64,000 nt of DNA from Delphinus delphis (GCF_949987515.2 NC_082690.1:106266400-106330399), one strand, 5' to 3'. Shown: positions 1-11,960, counted from the first letter of the stretch. Numbers and translations: made by a program. The notes: generated from the letters alone by a model not told the origin.

Positions 1-499
1 ACCAACCAACCATCCAATCAACTACTTCCTTTCTTCCTTCAATGGAAGGTGTACCTTGTTCCCCTTGCAATGCCCCTTTGGCATATTCCACTTGGGGAGT
101 GGACGGCTCACCCCATTTTCTGAGAACGTCCCTGGGTTGTGCCCCTTGGTGATTCAGCCCCCTTCCATCCACAGACAGGCAACCTCCGGAGGTGTTCTCA
201 GAACACAGGGCCAGCCAAACCTTGGAGTAGGTTTCAGGGTCTCCCTGAACGTTACACGAACATCTTGGCCTAGTCTGTGTTATATCAGGGGTCACGGCAG
301 AGGGCTCCAAATTCCACTGCCCTGTTCCGCCACCATGACTGGAAGTTTTAGCCCTGGCTGAGACGTCGGAGAATTTCTCCATTCTAAGGTCTGGTTTCTT
401 CACCCAGAGAATAAGCTTCCAGGTTTATCAATTATGACAATTTCCCCCTAGGGTGACACTATCACAGCAGAGACAGCTGAGGGTGTGAGTTCCTCTGAT
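1..499. other. Unique GC-rich DNA, no gene seen
   Basis: The first 30 bases are a short, degenerate CCAA/CCAT run. The rest shows no repeat I recognise and no open frame with a recognisable domain. Short open frames here look like chance. Confidence 0.5.
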
Positions 500-615
500 T
501 CTTATTTATACGTGAGGAAACCAAGACCCCAAGTTGTGTGACTAGCCCAAGGTCATTCAGCCAGCCTGGAAGGAAGGGAGCCAGGATTCAAAGCCTGGCT
601 CGTGTGCTCCAGAGC
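500..615 (-). repeat. MIR SINE fragment
   Basis: The core reads as the reverse of the MIR consensus: a GAGGAAAC motif, then GTGTGACTAGCCCAAGGTCA, then a remnant of the box-B region near AGGATTCAAAG. MIRs are ancient tRNA-derived SINEs shared by all mammals. The copy is diverged and truncated. Confidence 0.75.
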
Positions 616-851
616 TGGGAGGCTTCCTGCCAGGCCAACGGGAGACAGCTTGCGTCTCCTGGCTGGGCGCCACCTCCCACCTCCCAGCTTCCCCAATACA
701 TCTGACACAAAGGCTTGTCTCAGGGTGTCTGGCTGGTTTTTCAGCTCCAACCTGGCTCAGAATCCCATCTTGTTTGTTGGATCCATTCCCGGTGAAGAAG
801 TGGGTGGGCTAGTAGCAGCAGAAGGAATCTGGGCTCTACCACCCAACCGTC

Positions 852-1182
852 CATCCATCTAATTACCCACCCACCCACCCACCCACATGCCTATCCATCC
901 ATCCACCTATGCATTTATCTATCCACTCACCCACCCATCTATCCATCCACCCACCCATCCACACGGCCATGCCTGCACCTATCCACCCAGCTACCCATCC
1001 ACAACCCACATGCCCATCCATCCATCCATCCATCCGCCTACCCATCCATCTACCCATCCCTTCACTTATCCACATGGCCATGCATGCACCTATCCACCCA
1101 CATACCCAACCACCAACCAACATGCCCATTCATCCATCCATCCCTCCATCCATCCACCCACCCATCCATCCATTTTCCCCCA
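852..1182 (+). repeat. CCAT/CCAC-type microsatellite array 1
   Basis: Degenerate tandem CCAT and CCAC tetramers run for about 330 bp, with C-rich units on the plus strand. Interruptions such as CACATGCC and CCACACGG show an old, mutated array. Open frames through it on both strands encode only low-complexity His-Pro-Ser/Thr-Ile or Trp-Met-Asp-Gly repeats and are not genes. The right edge runs into an L2 3'-end remnant. Confidence 0.95.
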
Positions 1183-1225
1183 TCTATTTGTTGAGCATCT
1201 GTTGTGCTAGGTCTACTCACCTTCA
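1183..1225 (-). repeat. L2 3'-end remnant flanking array 1
   Basis: TATTTGTTGAGCATCTGTTG followed by TGCTAGG matches the reverse of the L2 3' end, where TTTATTGAGCACCTACTATG is typical. The fragment is short, so the assignment is moderate. Confidence 0.55.
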
Positions 1226-1870
1226 ATGCTGAGAGAGGAGATTTACTAGAGAGGATATGAAAACAAGTGCAGAGAACACCCATCCCTGTGTTTCCAAAGT
1301 CCGATTTCATGTACACGTGGACTGTCTTGTACCGGATTCCTCTTGTGTCCTGCCTCCCGTTGTCTCAACTCACTTTTTCAACCAGCTGCAGGCAAGTGGG
1401 ATCTGTCAGTGTCTCCTCTCGGCTGCCCCCATGTCTGCCCTTTCTGCTCTGGGCTTCTCGGCCACCTGACTCATGCACAAGCCTAGAAGTGTGAAGGCCA
1501 CCCTTGACCATGGGGATGGGGGATGCAGCTGGTGGGCAAACCTCCCCCTTTTCCATGTCTTGGGCTGACACTCGCGAGAGCTGCATTCCATGCGGCTTCT
1601 CAGAGGTCCCCAGCTGGCGGCAGCCTCTGGTGCTCGGAGTGGTGTCAGCCCGACAGCGCATCCTCAGACTGGTTCATCCTCCTGCCATCTCTCACTCTTC
1701 ATCTGTTCATTCATTCACTCGCTCATTCATTCATTCTCTTACCCCTCAGCCGGTCGCAGGTTCCTTTAGGATTGGGACCATGCTTGCCCTCATTCTGTCC
1801 CCTATAGTGACTGGGCAGCATCATTGCTGAATAACTCTTGGTGAATTAAGTTGAGGGGGCAGAAGCGTGA
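1226..1870. other. Unique DNA with a short TCAT run
   Basis: No gene is apparent. Around 1,698-1,738 there is a short degenerate TCAT/TCAC tandem run, which is the type of sequence found at L2 tails. The following bases mentioning GGGACCATGCTTGCC may also belong to an L2 remnant, but the match is weak. Confidence 0.4.
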
Positions 1871-1871
1871 T

Positions 1872-2030
1872 GAAAGGGGAAGATGCTGGAGCCAGACAGA
1901 CATGGGTTCAGATCTTGCCTCCCCCGCTTTGTAGAAGTGAAATCTTGGGCATGCTGTTTCACCTCTCTGAGCCTCAGTTTCCCTATCTGCAAAATGGGCA
2001 TAAGAATACCTACTTGAGTGGTCTCTGTGG
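1872..2030 (+). repeat. MIR SINE
   Basis: The MIR consensus order is visible: GAGCCAGACAGACATGGGTT, then the conserved core CTCTGAGCCTCAGTTTCCC, then CTGCAAAATGGG. Plus orientation, about 160 bp. Confidence 0.85.
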
Positions 2031-2910
2031 GGATGCGACCAGACCTCCTGCTTCAGGCACGGAGCCTGGCGTGCTGTGAGCTTGTGTCAGGGCGAGGCGT
2101 TGGCTGTCGCCAACGGTGAGTGGGTGTAAGCAGCTTCGGGCAGTGGGGTCGGATTTCTGGCACCTGGCACCTCAATTCCGTTGGCCTTCCTTAGTCCCTG
2201 AGGCTACCCAGCACCGTCCTCAGGCTTGGACATGGCCAAGAAAATCAGCAGCCCGTGACTTGTCGGTAGGAACCCAAAGAAACAAACATCTTGGTCGCCA
2301 GGAGGGGACGGCACCTTCCCTCCCGGTGAGGCCGCCGCTAGCAGCCTGACGTGGGGATCAAAGGTATCGGTAGGGCAGAGAGCCTCGCCCTGGCTGTGAG
2401 ACGTTTCCTTGGAAAAATATCGCTCCTTTATGTGTATGTCAGCTGGTTATGAAATGAGAACTTCTTAGAGGCTTAAAGAAACCCACCCTGATCTTTGGAA
2501 ATCTCTGCCCGCCCTCGTTCAAGTCCCAACAGCGCTTCCCTGCCGACGGCTCGTGAGTCACAGAGGCTAAGTGTGCGACGTTAGCGCCCCCAGAATCGGA
2601 TTTAAAGATGATGGAAACTTTCCAGCAGGAAAACACCTGATTTCTGAGGACATGCGAAAGGGCTGGCCGCCTGGTGGGGTACCTATAGGCTTCCCTCCGT
2701 GGGCCCAGGGAAGGACCTCCTTCTGGTAGGACTCGTGGCCCCCAAACCAGGGGTCTTTCCTGATTTCCGGGGGGGGTTGCCATTCTTAAAGGAACAGAAG
2801 GATCAGATCATCTTTCTTTTTTTTTTTTTTTTTTTTCCTTCTCTTATCATCAGGTCACTTCAGCCATCTTTTAGTGAAAGCTTCCATCTCATTTCCTGGT
2901 GTCGGCCTCA
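2031..2910. other. Unique DNA with a poly(T) tract
   Basis: No repeat family or exon is recognised apart from a 21-base T run at about 2,816-2,836. That run could be the poly(A) end of a very old minus-strand retroelement whose body is no longer recognisable. Confidence 0.4.
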
Positions 2911-2919
2911 CATCGTCCT

Positions 2920-3030
2920 TCAGAGCAAGGTACTCTCATCAGTCCATTTTACATATAGAGAAATCGAGGCTCAGGAAGGGAAGTATCTTGCTGGCCGTGA
3001 TGCAGCTGGGAGCAGAGGGGCCGGGACTTG
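2920..3030 (-). repeat. MIR SINE fragment
   Basis: CATTTTACATATAGAGAAAT, then CGAGGCTCAGGAAGGGAAG, then TATCTTGCTGG reads as the reverse of the MIR core. It is diverged. Confidence 0.65.
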
Positions 3031-3609
3031 CGCCCAGGGGGGCAGCCTGCATGGCCACGCACCGTACTTTCCTCTGCTCCCACGTGGGCTCTCCGGCTGC
3101 CCTCTGAACCCCACCGCTAGCCTGCCAGCTCTCGGCCACGGAGGGGCGAGGCTGCGGCTGAAGATGGGGCGTGAAGGGAGCCCTCTGAGGCTGCTGGTTC
3201 GTGGGTGGCCCACTGCCCCGCTGCACAGTTTCATGCGCTGCCAGCGCCTTGCAGCCCTGGTCCTGAGGCTGGGTGGGGTCACTCGGGGACGTGGTCCTCC
3301 CGCGGCCGCGGCCTTCATTCCTGGAGGGAGGGAGAACCCCCGGGGAGGGGCGGAGGGGCACCTCAGACTTGGAGGCCTGGGTCCCCCTGAATGCCCCATC
3401 CTGCTGACAGCTCCCGGCTGCCCGGCTGACCATGAGGCCGTCCTGCCTGGAGCCAGCCTGCCCGGCCTCGTCTGGCCTGCCCTCACCACGCGGCCCATTG
3501 GACTGTCCCCATCTGTTTCCCTGTGGAGTCTGGCGGGTATCCCCTGGCCCAGGGCCCGGCAGCAGCCTGGGAAGCACCAACCTCCATCCATAGCTCTTTG
3601 TTTTAATGC
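3031..3609. other. GC-rich unique stretch with a small CpG cluster
   Basis: Positions about 3,280-3,360 contain several CpGs, including a GCGGCCGC site, but the cluster is far shorter than a usual promoter CpG island. The 308-codon open frame from 2,699 to 3,625 crosses a T run and a MIR, has no domain, and overlaps comparable open frames on the other strand. I do not regard it as a gene. Confidence 0.45.
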
Positions 3610-3639
3610 TTTATCCAATCGGTGAGTGTTGGGTGAGGA

Positions 3640-3735
3640 CCTCAGAGAGCATCAGGTCCAGACTCCCGTCCCTCACAGATGGGGAAACCGAGGCACAGAG
3701 AGGCCAAGGGGCAGCTTAGTGGCAGAATTCAGTGG
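3640..3735 (-). repeat. MIR SINE fragment
   Basis: CAGATGGGGAAACCGAGGCA followed by CAGAGAGGCCAAGGGGCAGC and TTAGTGGCAGAATTCA is the reversed MIR core and box region. Confidence 0.8.
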
Positions 3736-4247
3736 AGTCCTGCGGTCTTCCCAAGCCCCTGTTGGCTAAACTGCTGTCCCCAGAAGCCCTTGTCCATGCG
3801 GAGTCGTTGCTGGAACAGGGAGGGGACCTCTTGGGGATCACGTGGGTCAGTTTGTGCTCTGTCAAGGGGTCTGCTTGCCCGGCAGGCAAGGGAACCAGGG
3901 GCTAGGGCTGGTGAGAATGGAGGGCGTGGGGCCAGCCGCCCGCCCTCCCGGGGGTGGGGGCAGCCACCTCTGCTGGCTGCTGTATTTGACGGGCCCTATG
4001 GCCCCCACCGCATTTGCCTCTCTGGCGCATGGAGGGGTCCAACATATGTGTACACGCGACGGCAGGGAGCAGCTCACCAGCTCCCCGGATCTCCGTCTGC
4101 CACGTGTGTGGCCCTGAGCAGAGGGCCCAGCAAAGCCGGGCCCGGCCTCCAGATGCGGCCTTGGAGGACTAGTCCAGGAGGGGGCTTGGGAGTTCTGCTG
4201 CCTGTGACGCGGCCCTGTGGAGGCCATGGTAACAACAGGAGGAGAAG

Positions 4248-4440
4248 TGACAGCTGAAATGTACCCAAGCCTGTGCTGGCACAACTCAAAGCGGGTGAGC
4301 GTCTCATGGCAGCCCCGTAATGGGGGCAGGCAGTCCTCCCATTTTACAGATGAGAACATGAAGGCACAGAGAGGTTGAGTAACTTGCCTAAGCTCCCAGA
4401 GCCAGTTGAGCTGGAGCTGGGATTTGAACGCAGGTGGTTC
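4248..4440 (-). repeat. MIR SINE
   Basis: CCATTTTACAGATGAGAACA, GCACAGAGAGGTTGAGTAAC, TTGCCTAAGCTCCCAGAGCC and GGGATTTGAACGCAGG follow the reversed MIR consensus almost to full length, including the tRNA-like box-B end. Confidence 0.88.
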
Positions 4441-5490
4441 CTATTCTCAAGTACTACCCAAAAGCGGCCTACAGAGAGGGGGGTGACAGGTGGACCGTGG
4501 GAAAGGTGTGAGGCTGGAGGGTGTGGTGGGAGGAACCAGAGCCCAGCTGAGACTTTGCAGGGGTGGGAGCAGAGCCCTGCCCTCTCCCTGCATCCCCGCC
4601 CTGGCTTTGCTCAGGGGAGCTCCTTCTTCCCACGTGGTCTGGCTGGAGGACGTGGCTTTAGTCCCAACCTTCCGAATGGCCTGTGCTGGGCGCCACTGAG
4701 CTACTGGCCTTCCCCACCTCGGTTTCTCATCCCTAAGGGGGGCCGAGAACACGGGCTGGGCTGGTCTCTCCAGGCTGTCTGCAGGGATGGGAACAGACAC
4801 GGGCGTGGAAGCCCCAGGCGATCCTGGCTGTCCCGCAGGAGCCCGCATGGTGGCCTCGAGGTGGGCCTGCGGCTCCGAGCCAATCGCATTCTCGCTCCCT
4901 GTGCAAATCCCCCCACCTAGTTGTCGGGCCCTGAAAGGCAGCACGACTAGAGGCATTTTCTCTGTCTGCCTTAGTTGGCCACCGAGGACCTCTCAGAGGT
5001 CAGACAGGTGCCAGGAGAGGAGAGTGGAAAGTCACAGCCCTGTCCCCAGCCGTGCCCGGGAGCAGCAGTGCTGAGTCCGGCCCTCCCAGCTCCAGCTCTG
5101 ACTCTCCCTGAGACCTCGTCATGCCTTGAGTCTCAATCTGAAAATGAGGAGTTTGGACCCGATGACCTGCCAGGTTTCTTCCAACTTCAAGATTACATTC
5201 CGAGACTCAAGTGTAACAGACGACCCCTGCGCGGCCACTGTCCTCCCAGCTACCTGCCAAGGGCACCAATTCCCCTTTCTTCTCCGTGGGCAGAAGGCAC
5301 TGCTGGCCGAGCCCCTTATTCTGGGGAACGACACCCTGTTATCACCAGAAATTGGGGCACTATTATTCAGAGGGGCAAGTGTTGGTAGATGTGACAATTC
5401 TGGGACTGAGCTCCTTGTGGAGGAAAGAGAGAGCCTTAAATAGGGGAGAATAAAGTTCAGATTTGGAGAAGAGGGGCTGTCAGGGACAGA
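4441..5490. other. GC-rich unique DNA
   Basis: There is no recognisable exon. Around 5,110-5,205 the segment TGAGTCTCAATCTGAAAATG with TTCCAACTTCAAGATTACAT looks like a worn MIR/MIR-like fragment in plus orientation, but I would not insist on it. Confidence 0.4.
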
Positions 5491-5812
5491 ATTCTCCAGG
5501 GCAGCGCCATCCAACAGAAATCTAAGACGGGCCACAAACGTGGGCTGCTGGTGTGATGTCACACTTTAAAAAAAAAAAAAGAACAAACGGGCGAAATTTA
5601 TTTTAATAATATATTTCATTATCTCCAATATATGCAAATATAATCATTTCAATGCGTAATCCATCTAAAACATTCTGAGTGAGATACTTTACACTTTTTG
5701 TTCATAGGAAGTCTTAGAAATCCAGCACATCCCATTTGGGGTTAGCCACATTCCACATGCCCAATCGTGGTGGGCGGCTACCCTAGTGGACCGCACAGCT
5801 TTCAAGATGGAG
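5485..5812. repeat. Old DNA-transposon-like repeat with terminal inverted repeats
   Basis: The left edge GGCAGCGCCATCCAACAGAA and the right edge CTAGTGGACCGCACAGC are approximate inverted repeats. Between them lies AT-rich sequence with a TTTATTTTAATAATATATTT motif, a GTTAGCCACATTCCACATG motif and an A run. This matches a well-known non-autonomous mammalian repeat that opens with a GCTGTCCAATAGAA-type terminus. I cannot assign the subfamily without a library search. Confidence 0.65.
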
Positions 5813-5847
5813 ATGGGTTTGAGACCCGCCTGTACCGCCAGCTGGCT

Positions 5848-6055
5848 ACGTAACTTACACTTACGGTGTGCCAGGCACTGTTCTAAGAGCTTTACGTGTA
5901 TTAACTCACCTAATCATCATTCCCATTTTTTAGTTGAAGAAATGAAGGCACAGAGAGGTTAAGTAATTTGCCCAAGGTCACACAGCTATTGAGAGGCGGA
6001 GCCGGATCTGAACCCTGAGTTTTAGTTGTTAGAGCGCTTTATAAACTATTACACA
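5848..6055 (-). repeat. Near full-length MIR SINE
   Basis: Reading backwards it holds the MIR 3' part (GTGCCAGGCACTGTTCTAAG, TATTAACTCACCTAATCATC) and the core (GCACAGAGAGGTTAAGTAAT, TTGCCCAAGGTCACACAGCT), then GGATCTGAACCC near box B. It is one of the best-preserved MIRs in the window. Confidence 0.93.
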
Positions 6056-6827
6056 AAGTCAGATCATTAATCAATCAGTGAGTCAATGCACAGGGCAGCT
6101 CCCCCAGAACGGGGCTGAGCCGTTGAATGTCTCCGTGCTCTGGGAATTCACTGCAGTTCAGCAGACATTTATTAGTTGTGTGCGTCGTGCCAGCAGCCCG
6201 AGGCAGACCTGGGTTTTTCTCCAGGGATTAGCTTTTCCTCTCCTTCCCACGGAGCCCCCTCCTGCTGCCGGGTGTCCATCCAGAGCCCTAGTGGGCTGGG
6301 TTCCCCCACCCTGGCCTCACCCCGAGAGCTTGCAAGTCCAGGCCGAGACCTGTGGCAGCCTGGGCATTCCTGCAGGTCGGGGAGGCTGGGCCTGCGTCCA
6401 CAGATGGAGTTTCACTGCCCCGCCTGCCCTGTCACCGGCTGGGACTTTTGCCTGGGAATCTGAAGGATGCTTCCTTTCCTCTGGGGCCTCCTGGGGCCCT
6501 GGAAACAGGTACGGGTCCCAGCAGCCAAGTCACTTCCTGGTCTGGGTTCGTTTTTCCTTAATCACAGACTTCCTCAGCCTCTCCCCTCTTTTCTCACTCA
6601 TTGAAAAACCATTGAAAATTATTTTTTTAAGTTGAGCTTTACCATATGATTAAGTAACATGCACACACCTCACGTGGAGCACACACTGGGTTCATACTTA
6701 CGTCTACACCCGTGAGGCTATCCTAGGTCAAGGTCAAGTACAGTCCCACCCCCTGCCAGGTTGCCCTGGGCCCTTTCCCAGACAGTAATCTCAATACCCC
6801 CACTCCAGGTACCAGTCACCTGATTTC
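6056..6827. other. Unique DNA, no gene seen
   Basis: This GC-rich stretch gives way to AT-rich L1 sequence at the right. No exon, RNA gene or clear repeat is visible. Confidence 0.4.
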
Positions 6828-7160
6828 CGTCACCGTAGATTAGTTCTGCCCGTCTTTGAACTTCGTAAAAATGGGATCCTTCAGCATGTGATTTTTTTCT
6901 ATCAACTTCTTTGATCAGCATAATCTTTTTGAGATTCATCCATACTGTTGTGTAGATCAATGATTTGCTTTTTTTTTTTTAATTGTTAAAACGTCTACCT
7001 TTGTAGGAACCTTCCGCAGTTCGTCCACTCACCTGTTAGTGGACACGTGACTCGTTTCCGTCTCAGGCCGGAAGTTATTAACAGAACTTCTGCGAGCATT
7101 CTAGTGAATGTCTTTGGTGGGTACACGAGTCATTTCTCCTGGACTGGAGATGCTGGGCCA
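6828..7160 (-). mobile_element. L1M 3'UTR fragment
   Basis: TTAGTTCTGCCCGTCTTTGA, then TTTTGAGATTCATCCATACT, then TCACCTGTTAGTGGACACG match the reversed 3'UTR of ancient L1M elements. It looks like a separate piece from the L1 that follows, because the same consensus interval recurs at 7,500-7,700. Confidence 0.75.
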
Positions 7161-7965
7161 GAGCTTCACGCTTCTTTAACTTTTATTTTGAGATAAATGT
7201 GGATTCACATGCTGTTGTAAGAAATAACAGAGAGCAATCACATCTCCCTGCCACCCAGTTTCCCCAGTGGTAACATCTTGTAAAGCTATAGTACAACGTC
7301 ATAACCAGGACCCTGACATGGATACAGTCAATTTACAGAGCGTTCCGTCACCAGGAGGATCCTTCATGTTGCCTTTTTATAGCCACACCTACTTCTCTCT
7401 TATCCCAACCCCCTCCTTAGTTCCTGGCCACCACTGTTGCCACAGTCGGAACCAACACAGAATCACGATCTGTTGTCCATTTCTATAATTTTGTCATTTC
7501 GAGAATGTGTTATAAATAGAACAATACGTTAGCTTTTTTCCCACTCAGCACACGTCTTTGGGGACGCATCCAGTTGCTCTATGTGTCAATAATTCATTCC
7601 TTTGTAGCGCTGAGTGGTATTCCATGGGGTGGATGGACCACAGTTTGTTTGATCCTTCAACTGTTGAAGGGCATTTTAGATGTTTCCAGGTTTTGGCTAT
7701 TACAAATAAAGCTACCTTAAACGTTTGTATACAGGTTATTGTGTGAACATAAGTCTTCCTTCTTCTGGCGCAAATGCGTAACTGCTGGGTTACATTGTCA
7801 GTGCATGAGTAACTCTTAAAGAAACCCCCAAACTGTTTTCCTCAGTAGCTGTACCATTTCACATTCCCATCAGGAATGTATGATGTGCCCACCTACTTTG
7901 CATCCTCACCAGCACTTGGCATTTTCACAGTTTTTTTTTTAGGTGGGTAGTGGTAGCTTGTTGTG

Positions 7966-8179
7966 TTTTTTGTTTTCTTTTTTTCGTGGTACGCGGGCCT
8001 CTCACTGTCGTGGCCTCTCCCGTTGTGGAGCACAGGCTCCGGACGCGCAGGCTCAGCGGCCATGGCTCACGGGCCCAGCTGCTCCGCGGCATGTGGGATC
8101 CTCCCGGACCGGGGCACGAACCCGTGTCCCCCGCAATGGCAGGCGGACTCTCAACCACTGCACCACCAGGGAAGCCCAA
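7966..8179 (-). mobile_element. CHR-family SINE, cetacean type
   Basis: The reversed body runs from a T-rich tail through GGTACGCGGGCCTCTCACTG to CCACCAGGGAAGCCC. The tRNA-like head is at the right. Flanking CTTGTTGTG copies at 7,957-7,965 and 8,180-8,188 form the target-site duplication, and removing the insert restores the L1 text around it. This SINE type is the main evidence for a cetacean genome. Confidence 0.95.
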
Positions 8180-10642
8180 CTTGTTGTGGCTTTAAAGTGC
8201 ATGATTAATGGCTAATGATGTCGAACATCTTGCCATGTGCTTATTCACCATCTGAATATCTTCTTCCGGGAAATGTTTCTTCATGTCTTTTGCTCATGTT
8301 CTAATTGGATTGTTTGCTTCCCTGCTGTTGAGTTTTAAGAGCTTTAAAAAAAAATATGTCCTAGATACTTGTCCTTTGTCGTATATATAGATTGCAATTT
8401 TTTTTTTTTTTTTACCAGTCCATAGCTTGCCTTTTCGTACTCTTAACAGGGTCTTTGGCAGAGCCAAAGTTTTTATTTTTGGTGATGTCCCGTTTATCAA
8501 GTTTTCTTTTTATGGCTGGTGCTTTTGGTGCCAAGTTTAGGAACTCCTTGTCTAGCTCGAGATCCGGAAGCTCTTCTCTCATGCTTTTTTCTAAAATTTT
8601 ATAATTCTACTTGTTGGACAGGCACATGATCCATTGAATTAACTTTTGTTAAAGATGTGACACTTAGACCAGAGCTTATTGTATTGCCTATGGCTGTCCA
8701 ATGACTCCAGCATCATTTGTGATAGATGCTATCTTTCCTCCACTGAATTGCCTTTGCACCTTTGTCAAGAATGAGTGGGGCATATTTGTGTAGGTATATT
8801 TCTGGGTTCTCATTTCTGCTCCATTGATCTAGTTGTCTATCCCTCTGCCAGGAGGACACAGTTTTGATTGTTGTATTTATAAAGTTTTGAAACCATGTAA
8901 ACTGATTCCTCCCATTTTATTCATCTTTTTCAAAATCATTTTAGCTATTCTACTTCCTTTTTCTTTCTATACACATTGTAGAATAATCTTGTCTATATCT
9001 AAAAAATTCTGACTGGGATTTTGATAGGAATTGCTGTATATCAATCAATACCTTTATACTAATCTAGTTAGAATTGACACCTTTATTATGTTGATTCTTT
9101 CAATCATGAACATGGTATCTCTCTCCATTTATTTAGATCTTCTTTGATGTCTTTCATCAGGGTTGTGTAGTTTTCAGCCTATAAGTCCCATACATGTTTT
9201 GTTATATTTACAGCTAAGAACTCACTTATTAGTTACAGGAATTTTATTTTTTTTGTGTGTGTGTGGCAATTCCTTAGGATTTTCTACATAGACAACACGC
9301 CATCTGCTTATAGGGACAGTTATTTCTCCTTCCTCATCTGTATGGCTTTCATTTCCTTTTCTTGCCTTATTGCTCAGGCCAGAACCTCCAGCACTACATT
9401 AAGTAAGAATGGCGAGAGCAGACTTCTTCCCCATCTTTGAAGGAAAACAGTCATTCTTTTATCATTAAGTATTATGTTCGCTTAAGGTTTTTTTTTTTTT
9501 AATAGATGTTCTTTATTAAGTTGAGGAAAGTCCTCTCTAATCCTGCCTATCTCAGAGTTTTTACCATGAATTCATATTGAATGTTGTCAAATTTTTGTAC
9601 ATTGGTTGATATGATCATGTGATTTTTCTTCTTTAGCTTATTACTATGATTACATTGATTAAATTTTGAATATTCAACAAGACTTGCATTCCTGCAATCA
9701 TTTGGTCATGGTGTATAATTCACATTATATATTGTTGACTTGTATTTGCTAATAGCTTCTAAAGGATTTTTCTGTCTGTATTCATGAGGGATATTGGTCT
9801 GTAATTTCCTTTTTTCTTTCCTTTTCTTGTACTGTCTTTGTTGGATTTTGGTATCAACGTAATACTCGTTTCATAAAATGAATTGGAAAATGTTCCCCCC
9901 TCTTCTATTTTCTGAAAGACATTGTGTAGAATGGGTGTTAATACTTCTATAAACATTTGGAAAAACTCTCCAGTGACATCATCTGGGCATGAAGATTTTT
10001 GGAGGGGAGTTTTTAAAAATTATAAATTTTGTTTCCTTAATAAGGTATTCAAATCACCTATTTCACATTGGGTGAGTTGTCATTTTCCAAGGAATAAGTC
10101 AATTTCACTTAAGTTGTCTAATTTAGGTGTGAAGAGTTGTTCATAGTATTCTGTTATATCCACTCGACATTTCCAGGATCTGTAGTGATATTCCCTTGTT
10201 TTATTATTGATATTGGCAGTTTGTATCTTCTGTTTTTCTCTGTCAGTTTTGTTAGAGGTTTGTCACTTTTATTGTTCTCAAAGGACCAGCTTTTTGTTTC
10301 TTTGTTGTTTTTCTGTTTCCAATTTTTAAAAATTTCTGCTCTTATGTTTATTATTTCTTCTGTTTTCTTTAGGTTTACTTTGCTATTTTTTCTCTAGGTT
10401 CTTGAGGTGGGGGCTTAACTTACTGATTTGAGATGTTTCCTTCTTTTCTCTTATGCATTTACTGCTATAAAATTTCTTCTTAGCACTGCTTTAGCTGTGT
10501 CCCACTAATGCTTATAAGCTGTATTTTCATTTTTTGTATTTTTAAAAAATTTCCCTTGAGATTTCCTCTTTGACTCAAGGATTATTTAGAATTGTGTTGT
10601 TTAGTTTCTAAATGTTTAGAGGTTTTCCCGTTATCTTTCTGT

Positions 10643-10776
10643 GTTTTTCCTCAAAATTTTTTTTTTTGCCCATGCCACACAGTATGCAGGATCTTCGTTC
10701 CCCAACCAGGGATCGAATCCATGCCCCCTGCATTGGGAGCATGGAGTCTTAACCACTGGGCTGCTAGGGAAGTCCC
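10643..10776 (-). mobile_element. tRNA-derived cetartiodactyl SINE (short type)
   Basis: The reversed sequence contains AACCAGGGATCGAATCCATG (box B region) and ends TAGGGAAGTCC, with a T-rich tail at the left. A perfect 12-bp target-site duplication, TTATCTTTCTGT, occurs at 10,631-10,642 and 10,777-10,788. It sits inside L1 ORF2. Confidence 0.93.
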
Positions 10777-11960
10777 TTATCTTTCTGTTATTGATTTCTA
10801 GTTTGATTCCCCTGTGGTTGGAGAACACACTCGCATGATTTCTATTCTTTTAAATTTGTTGAAGTTTGTTTAATAGTCCAGGATATGGTCTACCTTGGTA
10901 TATGTTCCATAAAAAAAAATGTATATTCTGGTGTTGCTGGGTGGAATGTTCTGTAAATATGGATTAGATCCTATGGGTTGATGGTGTTGTTGAGTGCTTC
11001 TGTTTCCTTGTTGATTTCCTGTCTAGTCATTCTATCAATAATGGGGCGAGGGGTGTTGAAATCTCCAACTATGATTCTGTCTTTGCCTATTTATCCTCTC
11101 AGTTCTATTGGTTTTGCTTTTGCATTTTCAAGATTTTATGCTTAGTTTTCAGAAGTTTAATTGTTATGTGTCTTGGTGTGGATTTCTTTGACTTATCCTA
11201 TTGAGGATTTACTCAGATTCTTGAATCTGTAAGTTCATGTCTCTTTACGAATTTGGGAAATGTTCAGCCCTTATTTCTTAGAGTACTTTTTCAGTCCTGT
11301 CATCCTTCTCTTTTACTTCTGGGACTCTGATGACGTGAATGTTAGATTTCTTTTTTTTTTTTTTCCCCACAGATCCCTGAGGTTCTGTTCACTTTCTTTT
11401 AGTCTATTTTCTCTCTGTTGTTCAGATTTGTTAATTTTTATTATTCTATCTTCCAGTTCACTGATTCTTTCCTCTGTCCCTTCCATTCTGCTGTTGAATC
11501 CATCAGTGACTTTTTAGTTTCAGTTATGGTATTTTTCAGTTCTAAAATTTCCATTTGATTTTTCTTTATCTTCTGTTTCTTTGCTGAAGATTTATATTTT
11601 TTCAGTTGTTTCTAATGTATTCGTAATGGCTTATTGAAGTATCTTATCATCTTTGTGCATCAGATCATTCTAATATCTTTGTCACCTTGGTGTTGACATC
11701 TACTGATTGTCATTTTTCATTCAGTTTGAGGTATCCCTAGTTCTTGGTATTTCAAATAATTTTCAACTGAAACTCAGACATTTTTGTATTATGTTCTGAG
11801 GCTCTGGATCATATTCAGAGCTTCTGGTTTAGCTGGGCTTTTTGAACACAACTCTGGCAGTATAAGGGGGATGTTGCCTCATTAATGCCAGGTGGAGGTA
11901 AAATTAATTTTTGTGCATGGTGTGAGTTAGAGGTAAGGGCTAATTTCCCCACATTGACTA

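Larger units (their letters stand above)
7170..11960 (-). mobile_element. Long decayed L1M element (3'UTR through ORF2)
   Basis: The order on the minus strand is coherent. The 3'UTR lies at about 7,170-7,960 (ATGTGGATTCACATGCTGTT, CCTTTTTATAGCCACACC). The ORF2 C-terminal half is at about 8,200-9,700, the reverse-transcriptase region at about 9,760-9,960, and the endonuclease side at 10,000-11,100. An older 5' segment follows to about 11,960. A 65-residue minus-strand frame at 9,759-9,956 still reads NSFYETSITLIPKSNKD and NYRPISLMNTDRKIL, which are hallmark ORF2 reverse-transcriptase segments. Other frames are broken throughout, so the element is dead. Its retention of about 4.8 kb in order is notable for an ancient L1. 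SINEs at 7,966-8,179 and 10,643-10,776 interrupt it. Subfamily is uncertain. Confidence 0.9.

Noticed and set aside
3280..3360. Promoter CpG island
   Set aside because: The CpG-rich patch is under 100 bp and has no associated first exon. The patch at 50,240-50,430 fails for the same reason.
2699..3625. 308-codon open frame on the plus strand
   Set aside because: It crosses a T run and a MIR, has no recognisable domain, and overlaps two long frames on the opposite strand. High GC explains it.
9759..9956. Reverse-transcriptase-like peptide as a gene
   Set aside because: It is a short surviving segment of a dead L1 ORF2, with frameshifts and stops on both sides.
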